A stretch of DNA of 64,000 bases from Litomosoides sigmodontis (taxonomy: Eukaryota; Nematoda; Chromadorea; Rhabditida; Onchocercidae): the NCBI GenBank assembly GCA_963070105.1, contig OY718803.1:6987823-7051822 (forward strand), in the 5' to 3' direction. The first letter of the stretch is position 1. Each line of letters starts with the position of its first letter. Shown one piece after another: positions 52,941 to 64,000 of the stretch. The position numbers were made by a program, and so were the translations under genes. The notes beneath the pieces are model-generated. The model saw nothing but the letters and a program-made list of their open reading frames with translations. It was not told the DNA's origin and made no database searches.

Positions 52941-52972
<32 letters not shown>
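52901..52972. repeat. Interrupted (AGC)n trinucleotide tract
   Basis: AGC/AGT/GGC triplets ending in an unbroken run of about ten AGC. It is not linked to a supported coding exon and probably lies in the upstream or 5' leader region of the MADF gene. Confidence 0.85.
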
Positions 52973-52975
<3 letters not shown>

Positions 52976-53139
52976 CATGTCCTGTGCTTTCCACTCTATC
53001 CCTCCCTCCCTCCCTCCGTTTTTGCCTTCCGCCACCATTTCTCGAACTCTATATTTTCGCTTGGTTTGCTCCTTCTTGAAAAGCATTTGTTGGACAGATG
53101 TACGAAGGAGGTGAATGGTAGTAGATAGATCCGCAGTCT

Positions 53140-53200
53140 CACCTCAACCTCACTTCACCTCACCTCACCTCACCTTATCTCATCTCATCTCATCTTACCT
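53140..53200. repeat. Degenerate (CACCT)n/(CATCT)n pentanucleotide repeat
   Basis: Consecutive five-base units: cacct repeats shift into catct repeats, in a CT-rich strand context. Confidence 0.8.
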
Positions 53201-53550
53201 TCATCTATTTCACTTCAAAAAATAGTCCCATCCATCCTCTCACTTATGTATCTCATGTTTGACCCCATCTCCTAGCACCATTTGGCTCTTTCTTCACCCT
53301 TCCCACCTCTCCTCTCATTACTTTTTACAGAAAGAAACTCATTCATGATCAACACTTCTCCTACTTTTCTTTCATGATGTAATGCACACACACACTTCAC
53401 ACTGGTTCATCGCGCTCTTTTCCGTTTCGTGGCGTACCCAGGTCTTCCTGTAGAGTTTTAGCACGACACGTGAACTGGATAATTATTAAGTGAGTACGTG
53501 CAGGTATAGGGTAGATGTGACGTGTTATATGCAGTTAATTTCTAGGTCAG

Positions 53551-56507
53551 ATGGTGAAAATGTGGAATGATGATTCTCGCCTCATTTTAATTGAGGAAGT
53601 GCGAAAGCGTCGTGAAGTTTGGGAGTACAAAAAGGTTTAACTTTCTAACAAATTTCTTCGCTATTTTATTCAAATTACTTCCCGTCCTTTCAATTTAAAA
53701 GAAAAAAACAGACTGAGGACAAAGTAGACGAAAATGAAATATGCATGTATTCGCACCGGTTTTCATCAGTTGGATCGTCTTAATTATGTTCGTTCCCACG
53801 CTCCAACTATTCGCAACCTTTTTGCTGTAATAATTTTGAAAATTTTCTATATTTCAAACGTTCTTACATAAATAATAGATATTTAATGCTGGTAAAAAAC
53901 GAAGCTAATGGTAGCGCCGAATCTGAATTTGAAATATGGTATGTGATGACTGAATAGTGAAATAAATACAGAGTTTGCCTGTGCACTTTTGAATGTATTG
54001 GAATCGAATTAGCTTGTGCAGTTTACAAATAATTTTTCCTACCTATTATTTACCACGCTTGAATAGATGTATATTTTACTTTCAACTTAAATGGAAACTG
54101 AAATAGTTGATGAATATTGGATGCAGTTCGCACCTTTCGTTCGTTATACATACATCTATAAAATTTATTTGGATCGACAAAAATAATTCCCGGAAAAAAT
54201 TTTCTCAATTTTATGATTTTTATCTGCAATTTTCGGAAAAAATTTTTTTTCTAACACTCACAATTCATCGAGCAACACTTTTCTCCTGCTACTTTATGAA
54301 ACGAATTGAGTTATAGGAGCGTTATGCGACGTCGGAAAGGAAGAAAGAGTTGTTTGCAGAAGTCGCAAGTGCACTTAACACTTCCGGTTTAGTAACAGCC
54401 GGCCTATACACAGGTCCTTCGCACTCTGCTTTTTCCTTTATTTGCAAATGTCATGCCTCATGTCTCGAAACTTCGATTATTGGTAGATTTAAAGGTTTCG
54501 AAAATGTGTACGTTTGTGCGGATTGTCAAGAATGTCTGTATTGATAAGTGCAGGAAGTAGTTGCAATTCAGTTCCTACCAAAGTGCGATTTGCTGAAGTG
54601 TATGGATGTTACTAAACCTATTTGCTAGTGGAAAAATCTCGGCACCAAGCGATATTTTTAATGTCTTTTTCTCCTAACTATCCCTTTTAGAAGAAGACGT
54701 TCGTACACAATGGAAAAATTTAAAAGATACATTCAAAAGGAAACTTAAAAGACGTCAAGCAGAAGCGAATGCAGGCTATGAAGACGTAGAGCCAACTTGG
54801 CGATTTTGGAGCAAAATGCAATTCGTTAAAAATAATTTTGGTCCTGATCGAAATCGATCTTCTGCATTAAATAGGTAATTTAGCTAGCATTTATTAAATT
54901 GTTCTTTTCATGAGATAGGGTCAGTTGAAAATTTTAAAAGCAAATGGATTTTAAAGAGAGAAGAAGAAGCCACTTTAACTGTGTAAGTCATTTATTGAAT
55001 TAGAAAAATTTCTAAGAGAACAAAAAATTTGTGCTACAGCACGGTTTTGGTGGAAAACACACCGAATACGCTGGAAAAGTTAATCAATTCGCTTGTCGAA
55101 AAACAAATGTCTGATGACAGTAACAACAGCATTGAGTACGATTTTAGCTTTTGTATTGGAAATATTATGCTAATTGACTGTAAGGATTAAAGTGAAATTA
55201 ACCCAGTTATTTTTGTTTCGGAACTCTTAAAAAATAAATGACACGCATTATGCGTTACTTTTCGTTCAATAGTTAATTTGAAGCATATCTGCAAGATACA
55301 GAATTTATGGAGGGCAGTTTTTTGTACAAAAAAATATCCAAAAAAAATGCAAAAATAATTAACGGTATTGACGGTAACATTCACAATTGACGATATGCTT
55401 TTACAGTGGACAAGTACTGAATGTAACAGAACTTCCAGCAGTTGCATCAACTTCCCTTCCTATTCCTTCTTCAAACAGCAGTAGCAGTAGCAATTGTAAC
55501 AAAAGCACTCTCAGTAACGCAAACACTATCATACCTGATATTCAAGTCACCCCGACTACAACGCCTGCAATTGAAATGCATATTGCTCAACTTGTTCCGC
55601 CTAACATCAATTATTTGGAGGTACGTTGCAGTATAGCTTTCTTGCTTTAAAATTATATTTTTTTTCGATTTTTTAGATAAATTTGGTTGCTTTCATTCAC
55701 ACTAATCTATCTCTTTTTTTGCGAAATAGCAATGCAATGTAACATAAAAGGATTTTTGCTCTAAAATTAAAAAAATATTTTGTTTGTTACATAATGTAAA
55801 AAATATGGACATTTTTTTGAACAACTCCAGTTTTCTGCTGGTAATTTATTAAGCTGCCATTATTTTCACATATGTTGACATTGGTTTTGCTGTTAAAAAT
55901 GTAATCTGAAAAAATGAAATCCGCTGCAGTACCAGATATTTATTGCAGAGTATAGCATCTCATTCACCGCTCTCGCAACATCTCGGGCTCGACTCAAATA
56001 AATTGAGATCGCCTTCACCAGTTAATCCAGAAATAAATCTTTGTACAAGCGCTTCTTTAGTCGATTTTCAGAAAAAAGCAATGAAAAGGAAGGCTTCGGA
56101 AACGAGCAGCGAAGACCTGCAAAATATGCAGGAGCCAGACGACGAGTGCGCTTGGTTTGGTAAGTTTCATCAAATTGTCGTTGTTTAATATGTGTAAGTG
56201 GTTTTCATTGTAAGATACTAATTTATTATTTGTTCAAAGAAGAAAGCAAAAGGGCTAAACGCTGACGCTGCATATTTTACGAAATTTGTGCTTGTATAAC
56301 TTTGGTGTATAAACTGAAATTTCAAAATTTTTTAAAATTTATACTGAAAATTCGTCAGTTCTAGGTCGAAGTGTTTCAAGTGCACTACGCCGACTTTGCT
56401 TGACATCACCTCTTTCGGCACTTACTCTCAAAAAACAGATCTCAGATTTGATATATGAAGCAGAGATCAAGCAATTAATACGTCATCGGAGGACAGGACA
56501 CTCATAA
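53551..56507 (+). CDS. MADF-BESS domain DNA-binding protein
   Basis: A transcription-factor-like protein of the Adf1/MADF family, expanded in nematodes and insects. Exons 53551-53634, 54317-54386, 54691-54874, 55040-55135, 55407-55620, 55949-56159 and 56365-56507 join in phase to 333 residues. The MADF domain (about 8-100) is complete: DDSRLILIEEVRKRREVWEY, then ELFAEVASAL, VRTQWKNLKDTFKRKLKRR and WRFWSKMQFV. A disordered Ser/Thr/Pro linker follows with runs of Ser near residue 170 and a basic MKRKASE. The C-terminus GRSVSSALRRLC plus LTLKKQISDLIYEAEI resembles the BESS protein-interaction motif. An acceptor-like site (ttctaggtcag) directly precedes the ATG. Target genes cannot be inferred. 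Confidence 0.88.
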
Positions 56508-58213
56508 AAATACGGCACTTGATATGAGCGATTATGTTGAAAAAGACATAAAAGAAGTCTTAGTTCTGGCAGTTATGCTGCACATAGCATGGAAAGTACT
56601 GGAGATTGTAAATTACAGCTAGTTCTTCCAAATGATACGGTTTAATAATTCTGCTGAACAAGGCGTGCACTCAAACTGCTGATATTCTCTGTATTCGAAG
56701 TTCAGTTATATGCATTATCGAAGTGATGATTTATGTCCATTATCGAAATTACGAAAGAGCTTAATAATTAGAATCGTATCTTTTTAAATTCCGTTATTAA
56801 ACTTCAATTTATGGATGTTATGAACCACAATTTCCCAGGACTTCAATGAAGAAATTAAGGAAAATTGTAGGGAAAGGCTTTGAAAAAAGCACGATTAAAT
56901 GATGACATTATTGTCGTTTTTATATCTCTGTAATATAATTTGCGGGTAATATTGTAAGTTATTTCTATTGCTGTGCTGTATGGAAAATCTCACACAGCTT
57001 TTCAGTTGTTTATTAAAATAAATTTTTTGAAAGTTACACGTAACGAATGATTGGTAAAGAGAGTTTAGAGTTATTTTGATAATTTAACGCTAATTAGCCA
57101 ATTTCAACTCATTTCTGTCGTAAAATCTATATTTCAAATCGTATCCAGCGTTACTATCTATGCGCTATTGGCAGCTAATTGAATTAGGGTTCGCCACTAT
57201 TTCACCAATTTCTCCCCTAACGTTGTTCTTAAGTGTTAGTTGTGTTGCTACGATTAAGTCACCACCTACGCTTCTCCGAACTTGCACTGAGGGACGATCA
57301 TTTTTGCTCCTACACCACCAACATACCAGAATTTCTTTTAAAGGTCATTGTGGAATATTGATTTCTTGACCTTCAGAATAAGCAATACTTCCGTGATGAT
57401 GACCCTCTGAATGACGCGTGAATTTATTCATCCATTCGAGAAAATCGTTCTTAAATTTGCTAAAGTTTTAGCCAGAAATGTAATTTCCTTTTGCTTTTAT
57501 TGAAATGTTTTTTTTTTAACGTAAACCTATAAAATATGAGGAAAAAAGTGAATGCAGAATTTTTTATAATGCATTGAAGCAGTAGTTGCATAATTCCAGG
57601 GAGGAGTAGTTGAAGAATGTCCTAGAATTGTTTAACTGACAATCTGTTGCGTTGTTTAACATTTGATTTTAATAGCATTTAAATTGAAGTTTGCATGTTA
57701 AGACAGAATTCGGTTCATAATTTGCGGGAAATTTTAATGATAAACAAGTGAGTGAGTTGGCGGAACCTCAAGCAGAAAAGTTGGAGGACGTGGAAGCGAT
57801 GGCGAAGTAAGGGCTGTCGTTTGTCCTCCGAGAATTTTCTCAGTCAGAGCGGGAAGGGAATGAAGCTGGGCGGAATGTAACAACTAACTCTCTTCACTCT
57901 CAAGTTGATTCGCAACCAATTCCACGTACGTTATTTGTATTATCGACTGCTCTCGTTGCTATGGAAGCATTGCCACCTGCAATTAGCAGCACCGCACCTA
58001 ATTTCCTTATTTACATAGCAGTTATTTGTACGCTCACCAGTATTATCGATTTTCTCAATTGTTTCAAAATTTGTATTTGGATTTTTAATCAAATTTTACG
58101 TGTGCCGATCAGCAAACTCTCCTTCGCAAAATCACAAAGCACTTACGCCGCGCTGCGAATAATAAATGTTCTGGGAATTGCCAATTAATTTTAGTTTTCC
58201 TAATTTATCATAA
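56508..58213. other. Intergenic upstream of IFT57
   Basis: It holds the 3' end of the MADF gene and the IFT57 promoter. A 75-codon frame at 57961-58188 overlaps the promoter and has no supporting features. An X-box-like site is at 57955. Confidence 0.5.
57955..57968 (+). promoter_or_regulatory. Candidate X-box (RFX/DAF-19 site) of the IFT57 gene
   Basis: The 14-mer gttgctatggaagc matches the nematode X-box consensus RYYNYYWWRRNRAC at 13 of 14 positions. It lies 246 bp upstream of the IFT57 start codon. C. elegans intraflagellar transport genes, including che-13, are driven by such sites within a few hundred bases of the ATG. Confidence 0.65.
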
Positions 58214-60491
58214 ATGGAAGATAAGGAAGACGAAGAAGAAGCTAAGAAGGAAAATGGACAAAAAGGGAAGGAACAAAGTCCTTCGCAACAATATGATTTA
58301 TACATTATCAGCGATGAGCTAAATGATAAGCTGAAATTGTTAAACTATGAGGAGGATTATGCAAATTTAGCTACAAGCTATAGGACTATTTCAAGGTAGC
58401 ATTTTCTTCACCCATTAATTATACAAACCAATTAGATGTTTTAATTACTGAAGGAAACTCAGACAGTGAGAGTGAACTTCTTTATAATTGCCGTATTCAA
58501 TATGAAAGTTTGAGCTTCGCCTTATTTGAAATTTTAAATTTAATAAAAATTATGAGATGAATTTGAAATAGTTTATTCTATTTACAGAGAATATTTTATA
58601 AAAAGTAAAAATATTGGTGAGCAATTTTTTATTTTCACAACGCTTGCTGCATGGCTCATCCAAAAATCCATCGATCCGACATTCGCGTTTCCTCATGAGG
58701 TTTTTATCCTTCAATAATTCTTTGCAATACATTTTCTTAAATATAAGAAATCATTGGTGATATTTCAGTGCGACGACCCTAACGAAACGATTTCAAATAT
58801 TTTGGATGCACTAAAAAGTAAAAATATTCCAATTACTTTTGCGCCAAATAAATTGAAAAGTGGCGCTGGCGAGCAGTGCCTGTACGTATTGGACAAACTC
58901 GCCGATTTAGCACTTATTGCCAATCGATTCTCGTGGACTAAGTAATACTTTTGATCGCAGTCATCTAATTCATTCAAAAACTCTCACAGATCTGTAACTA
59001 CTGCTCTCGGTGGGTTTTCTTGGAAAGCGTAAAGCCCTCGTTACAGAGCGGATCCAACAGCAGAAGATGACAAAGAAACGGATGAAGCGGTTGATCAAGC
59101 TGAAATTACTGCAGAAGAGGTCGGGAAAATGTTCACTCTTCTTTGAAGCAAAACACATGGCTCAGTTACGTCCTACCTAAATTGGAAAGTTTGCAATTTA
59201 GGATTTGCTCATGTGAGTTCCAAATATTGAATAGTTGCAACGAAATTTTAGTTCGATGAAGACGACCAAATTGATGTTGCTGACGACGATGACAACGAAA
59301 TTGTGATGGATCTGACAGCGATGCCATCTTCAACAAGCACCGACGATAAAAATGTTACCTTTCATCTAACTTTATGCTGGAACATGTAGCACTTACGTGG
59401 GTGGTTGTTTTCTAACATCAAATTTAACTATAAAATTCCGTTTTCTAAAAGTTCCAAATTTTAGCAACAACCTTTAGACGGCATCCTTCATAGTAATATA
59501 GATGTGAATTCATGGAAACTTGAAGTTGAACGAGTAGCACCACGTCTCAAAGTTACCTTCGAGCATGATTCAAAGGTATGACGTAAGTTTAATCTGGAAC
59601 ATATCGATTAGTTTTTTTGACCTCCATGTAATCGATTTGAATTCACAGATATGCAGAAAATAGATGGAATTGTAGGACTGGAGAATGCACTTGGAAAAAA
59701 TACGATCCCTACAGAAAACAGTAGCGGAATTGTTAAGTACAACAGAGCCGCATTTAACGAATATATCCAATGAGCTTGGTAAAACAATGGAACGAATAGC
59801 TAGCAGGTAGGATAACGGACAGTGAATTCTGTAATTTATATCAATTTACCTTTCCATTTGCAGGGAGAAGCATTTCAATAAGCAATTGGAATCTGTGCTG
59901 ATAAAATTCTCTCTCGCGAAAGAGCAAATGAGTGAAGCAAAAGAGAAATACAAGTAATATTCAAGTTGCGCATATAATTCTGATGGATAAATTTTAATTA
60001 AAGGAAAAAAACGCATCGTTTATTTGAGCAGGGAAGTGAGTGGTGACATCTTAGAACGTACTCAAAAACTGCAACGTGTTAGCGATGAATTAGAACAAAT
60101 TAAACAGCAAATTGACGAGAGGAGTCTTCGAAATAGTGATGGAGGTATTATCGTTTAACTGTAAACAGCGTAGCTATTTAAGCCTAAGTAAACAGGAATT
60201 ATTGACAGTGACCGATACGTAATGGGTTGCTTATGCAACAGAGCACCTTAGGATGGATATTCCTCAAAGGTTCAGATAACAATATTACGAGTGGAAAAAG
60301 GTAGTTGTATGAAGTATATTTATGGAATGATTGCAGCTCCGATGCTGAGATTAAAGCAAGCTCTGAAAAAGATGGAATCAGAAATTCTCACAATGAATGT
60401 ACAGATTAGTATCATCGAGCAATCTCTGCTGCAAAGTCAACTGAAACAACGGACAGCATATAATGCCTACTTTCAGGATTTACACATTTAA
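58214..60491 (+). CDS. che-13: Intraflagellar transport protein 57 (IFT57/CHE-13)
   Basis: A peripheral IFT-B subunit needed to build and maintain cilia; in nematodes it acts in sensory neurons. Ten exons (58214-58395, 58588-58699, 58769-58941, 59047-59119, 59252-59353, 59465-59575, 59676-59806, 59864-59953, 60032-60144, 60337-60491) join in phase to 413 residues (human 429). The N-terminal calponin-homology-like domain has LKLLNYEEDY, IGEQFFIFTTLAAWLI, DDPNETISNIL and LKSGAGEQCLYVLD. An acidic linker follows (about 195-250). Then comes the family block WKLEVERVAPRLKVT with DWRMHLEKI, and a C-terminal coiled coil ending ISIIEQSLLQSQLKQR. The ATG at 58214 opens a Glu/Lys-rich leader; no acceptor lies close to it. 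A likely X-box lies upstream. Confidence 0.96.
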
Positions 60492-61903
60492 TTATAGCTA
60501 CGTTTTGTTAAATTCAGGCCTATTGAAGATCGTTTGATACTGAGCATCAGTGGAACCTCGATCGTTAAGCAAATTAAGTGCAGAAAATGATTCCATTTCC
60601 GTCAACATTGCTTTTTAAATACATTTTCGTCCATTGGAGAAATATTCAATATAAAATTAATTTCTCTGTAGTACACGTTCCGTGCTGTACAGTAGCTAGT
60701 AAATGCCAATTAAGTTACGCAAATCACTCTCCTTGAAATTTAGTGGCACAAGAAAGACCTCTGGGATATCCTCTCGAAATTCTTCCAAGAAAGTTTTCTT
60801 TTTCTTATTTGAAACTTAAAATTTTCATTTTTGAAGATTCCATTAGGAATTTAAATTATGGGGAGAATTATTACTGATAATTAAGACAGGGAAAGACAGA
60901 AAGGGTTGTTAGACGAATAACGAAGTAAGCAAACTGATTAACCAAACTACAGGTGCAATCAATTTGAAAGTTGTTCACATAGACATTAGCAAATATTCCT
61001 CCATAAATAAACGAAAGAAAGTCTTCCAGGAAGTCAAGCCATCAGCTATAACTTAAAACTTCGTCACATCATAAAACAAGTTGAATTGATTTGTTAACGA
61101 TTGCATTAAGTATACATTTCGCAGTATACATTTCCGTAATTGCTTCCAGTTTCCCTGACATGGCTTTTCCAAGAATAGTATTTCCAAACATTCGAACCAC
61201 AGTATCCGATAAGAGAAACAACTGATATTCCCTAGCTTCACTTTGTATTGCTTTTCACCTACCGTAAATCGGCTTAAGTAATTGTAGTCCTCGCCTTTAG
61301 AAAAAATAGCGTGAATGCCCTCGCATCAGCAAACAGCTAAATTTAGTTTAAAAGCAGTACTTATTGGACAAGTTTATGATATCATCGATTATTTCGCAAC
61401 GATGATGTTAACCAACTGACTAATTTTAAAAATGCGAACAGAGTTTAATAAGCCAAGGTCATATTATTCATTTATTCCAACTATAAAAATTGCTCAATTT
61501 ACAAAAAGGGCTAAGCAACAGAACGCATAATCTCTTCAAATTGAATTATGTTTAAATTCAAACAAATTCCACTAAAATTTTAACATTTCGCAGATCTGCT
61601 TTAAAGCTTGAAACCTATCTATCACATTTTAACTTAATCAAGGACCCATTTCAGTGAACAGTTTCTCCTTTAGGAAACAAATCATTTCAGTCAAACTCAA
61701 CTTAGGGATAGAATAACATGGCTTCCTCAATTTTATTTCATCCTTAATTTTGAGAAAAAAATCTGGTTTTCCTTTTCAGCAAACAAATATTTGTCGGATA
61801 AAAGTTACTTGTCAAATCTAAAAACTGAATATTTGTTGACTCCATTGTTTGAATCCTAAATACTACAGAAAAATCATTCATCCTTGAGAAGTACATTTCC
61901 AAA
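60492..61903. other. Intergenic between convergent IFT57 and SLC25A46 genes
   Basis: AT-rich sequence containing both 3' UTRs. Small open frames on the minus strand (61053-61241, 61744-62022) are out of frame with the SLC25A46 exons. Nothing else is recognised. Confidence 0.5.
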
Positions 61904-64000
61904 CTAATGGTTGGTATTTGCGCTAGGATAAAACGCAGACGGCCAATTCGCCAAGATATTTGGTGTCGAAGAAGCAAATAGTGGGGGTGAAGTACGTCCA
62001 AATGTAGTGACCGTTTGACCAAAAGCCGGATATCTATGAAATGAAGTTTTTATTTATATCATGCAGTGCAGGAATCGCACGAAAAAAGCAGATCGTAAAA
62101 TTAAAAATAGTCACGTGCAGTATATACCTCTTCAGAAAGGTAGTTGCTTTAGCAGCAATAGAATATTGAATGAGTTCTACACTGAAAATAGAACTAGCAC
62201 ACAAACCTTGCTTTAGAATTAACAGTGATATTCTCTGTCACAGATGGAGATAATTCAGTTGTGACAAAACCAGAAGGCCCTGAATCGAATTGTAGAGGCG
62301 TCAATCGATGGGCTGATGTACTACCTTCGTGTTGCTGAATGTTAATTGCACGATTTCCATATTTAACCATTGCCCGAATAAAGCGAAGCAAACATAAATG
62401 CAAAACATACTGTAAGCCAAGTGCCCCAACACCCTGAATTAAAAAAAAAAACTGTCTTAAACGGAACTAATTATACACGGCTGAAATTTGATAGAAAAAG
62501 TTAAAAATATGCACTGACAATATTTCACAGCCATTTAAAAATGACATTAAAAAGTACATCTGTATGAGAAGCAAGATATTAAAATAATACCTGGAATAGT
62601 TGACAGTTTATAAAAAATTCAAAGTCAATCTTCAAAGATGAAGTTTAAACTATTTAAAACTGAACATACCGCATAAAGAGACCAGATGCTTTCACGATTT
62701 ATGACTGTCCTGAAGCAATCAAAAAATCCGGAATATTTTGCCGTTATTGAGATAGCTGTTATGCCACTATCGAGATTGTCTATTAGTGTTCGTGTTCCTG
62801 AAATTTCAACTTCAATTACTTGGCGAACTTCAGAAATTTCAAATCCCGAATAGGATATTGAAATTATTCCTTAAAACCAAAAGCGCTTATAATCTTACCC
62901 TGAATATAAAGACGATGAACTACTGTTTCGAACGGGTATAGGACAAAATCAGCAAGCATTTGTGATGTCAATGTTGCAAATATGTGCGGAAAATATTGAT
63001 CAAAAACAGTTTTCTCATGTAATGGTTTCCGGTTCTAAAATAATTCAATATTCTGATATTGTAGAAATAATATTCAATATATTTTAACATTCCTGTCTTC
63101 TTCTAAACCTGTAAATTTGAGAATAAGGGTTAGACTTGGTCCTTATATCAAATGAAATATTAAGAAAAAATTAAAATAATGTACTTACAACATATCGCCT
63201 AGCCAAAACATATATCCAGTCATGGATGCTGATCGTTATCAAATAACGCGACGTGAACAACCAAGTTGTCGGTATTAAAAGGTATAATAATGAGAAACGT
63301 TTACTATTATCTCTTGGCCCGATAAAGTCAAGTCGCAAACGACTTATTCCATTTGTTACTACATCCATTACACGGAACTCGTCGCAGTGACCACTTTCGC
63401 TCTATAAACTTATTTGACACACAACTTTAATAGTTCCAGTTAATCAGTCCAAAAATCAAATCATAAATGATGTACGGCTCACAAGTCATATCTCCTATTC
63501 TCATCAACTGTATTAGTAATCAGAATGTTTTGTAAACTATCCCTCTTAAAATTAATTTACCTTGACAGTTTCAATAAAAGCTGAGACAATAAATGGAGTC
63601 ATACAAACTGCGGTTGAGCTGAAAAATACAAGTATTTTTCAAATATTATTCCATAACCAAAGCTGATAACAGGTCTCAGGTACAGTACTTACGCTTTTAA
63701 TATAAGATGGTGACAATATTTTCTAGTGCTTCCATCCTTAACGTAGTGCCTGAAATTACACGTAGTTTTACTGGATAATCATTGTCAGTAATAAATAATA
63801 AAAAGTAACTCTCACTGAGATAAAAAAAACATACCGTGGAAGGCCAAATATATCAGAGAGTAATATTTCGCCAGCAATAGATAAACCCCAAAGAACACCA
63901 GAACCAAGAGCACCTTTCCATAAAGTCAAAAGTCCCTGAATTTACAATTCCACCATTCAGAGCATTTTTTAAATAATTGAGTAATTTTAAATCAAAATGC
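61904..64000 (-). CDS. SLC25A46: SLC25A46-type outer mitochondrial membrane carrier (N-terminus outside the window)
   Basis: A degenerate mitochondrial carrier of the outer membrane that regulates fission/fusion and lipid flow; human mutations cause optic atrophy and neuropathy. Visible exons, 5' to 3': 63935-63835, 63749-63693, 63618-63561, 63401-63189, 63034-62899, 62797-62670, 62433-62207 and 62033-61904, all in phase. Conserved blocks match the human protein: LWKGALGSGVLWGLS, MTPFIVSAFIETVKSE, KRFSLLYLLIP, FDQYFPHIFATLTSQM, DFVLYPFETVVHRLYIQGTR and GVGALGLQYVLH. The C-terminus extends about 90 residues beyond the carrier fold with a Ser/Thr/Pro-rich, probably cytosolic tail not present in human. 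The first exons lie beyond base 64000. Confidence 0.93.

Noticed and set aside
52625..53114. Long open frames with poly-Leu, poly-Ala and poly-Ser on both strands
   Set aside because: They are produced by the AGC-type repeat, which is open in many frames. There is no non-repetitive coding support or splice context.
57961..58188. 75-codon frame starting MEALPP
   Set aside because: It overlaps the X-box, lacks a domain and is out of frame with IFT57, and no splice site links it.

Overview
The window is eukaryotic, AT-rich and intron-rich. Nearly every gene is split into 60-300 bp exons with GT-AG introns, and the exons reassemble into conserved animal proteins. The style suggests a nematode: fairly short introns, acceptor-like sites a few bases to tens of bases upstream of several start codons as expected for spliced-leader addition, and nematode-style secreted Cys-rich proteins. 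A clade III (filarial or spirurid) worm is plausible but is an inference. I see no viral or bacterial genes and no complete transposon. Exon joins were worked out by hand from frame and phase, so boundaries are predictions.

Layout. 17-1398 (+): the 3' end of a polytopic membrane protein, TMEM94-like. 2727-8108 (-): ERdj5/DNAJC10 (dnj-27 in C. elegans), 16 exons, 793 aa. 10297-12860 (-): FEN1 (crn-1), 7 exons, 380 aa, head to head with 13261-18130 (+): exocyst subunit EXOC8/Exo84, about 718 aa. 19317-20867 (+): TMEM106-family protein, 273 aa. 23476-32601 (-): a very long Gln-rich nuclear protein with an LxxLL box and a basic patch reminiscent of the coactivator NCOA6. 35461-36785 (-): ribosomal stalk protein P2. 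38201-38953 (-): a secreted Ly6/ET-like protein. 39660-42304 (+): a SAM-domain protein. 45228-45723 (-): a secreted single-granulin peptide. 46636-51752 (+): microcephalin (MCPH1). 51960-53200: microsatellites. 53551-56507 (+): MADF/BESS DNA-binding protein. 58214-60491 (+): IFT57 (che-13) with an X-box-like promoter element. 61904-64000 (-): mitochondrial carrier SLC25A46, its N-terminus beyond the window.

These are mostly unrelated housekeeping and developmental genes rather than one pathway. Possible functional couplings are the shared 400 bp FEN1/EXOC8 promoter and the P2 ribosomal protein lying on the same strand just upstream of the NCOA6-like gene, which could be an operon. The most novel items are the NCOA6-like gene, the single-domain granulin, the intron phase anomalies (two candidate GC-AG introns, a 14-nt microexon, a 24-nt intron or in-frame stop) and two intronic or intergenic inverted repeats.
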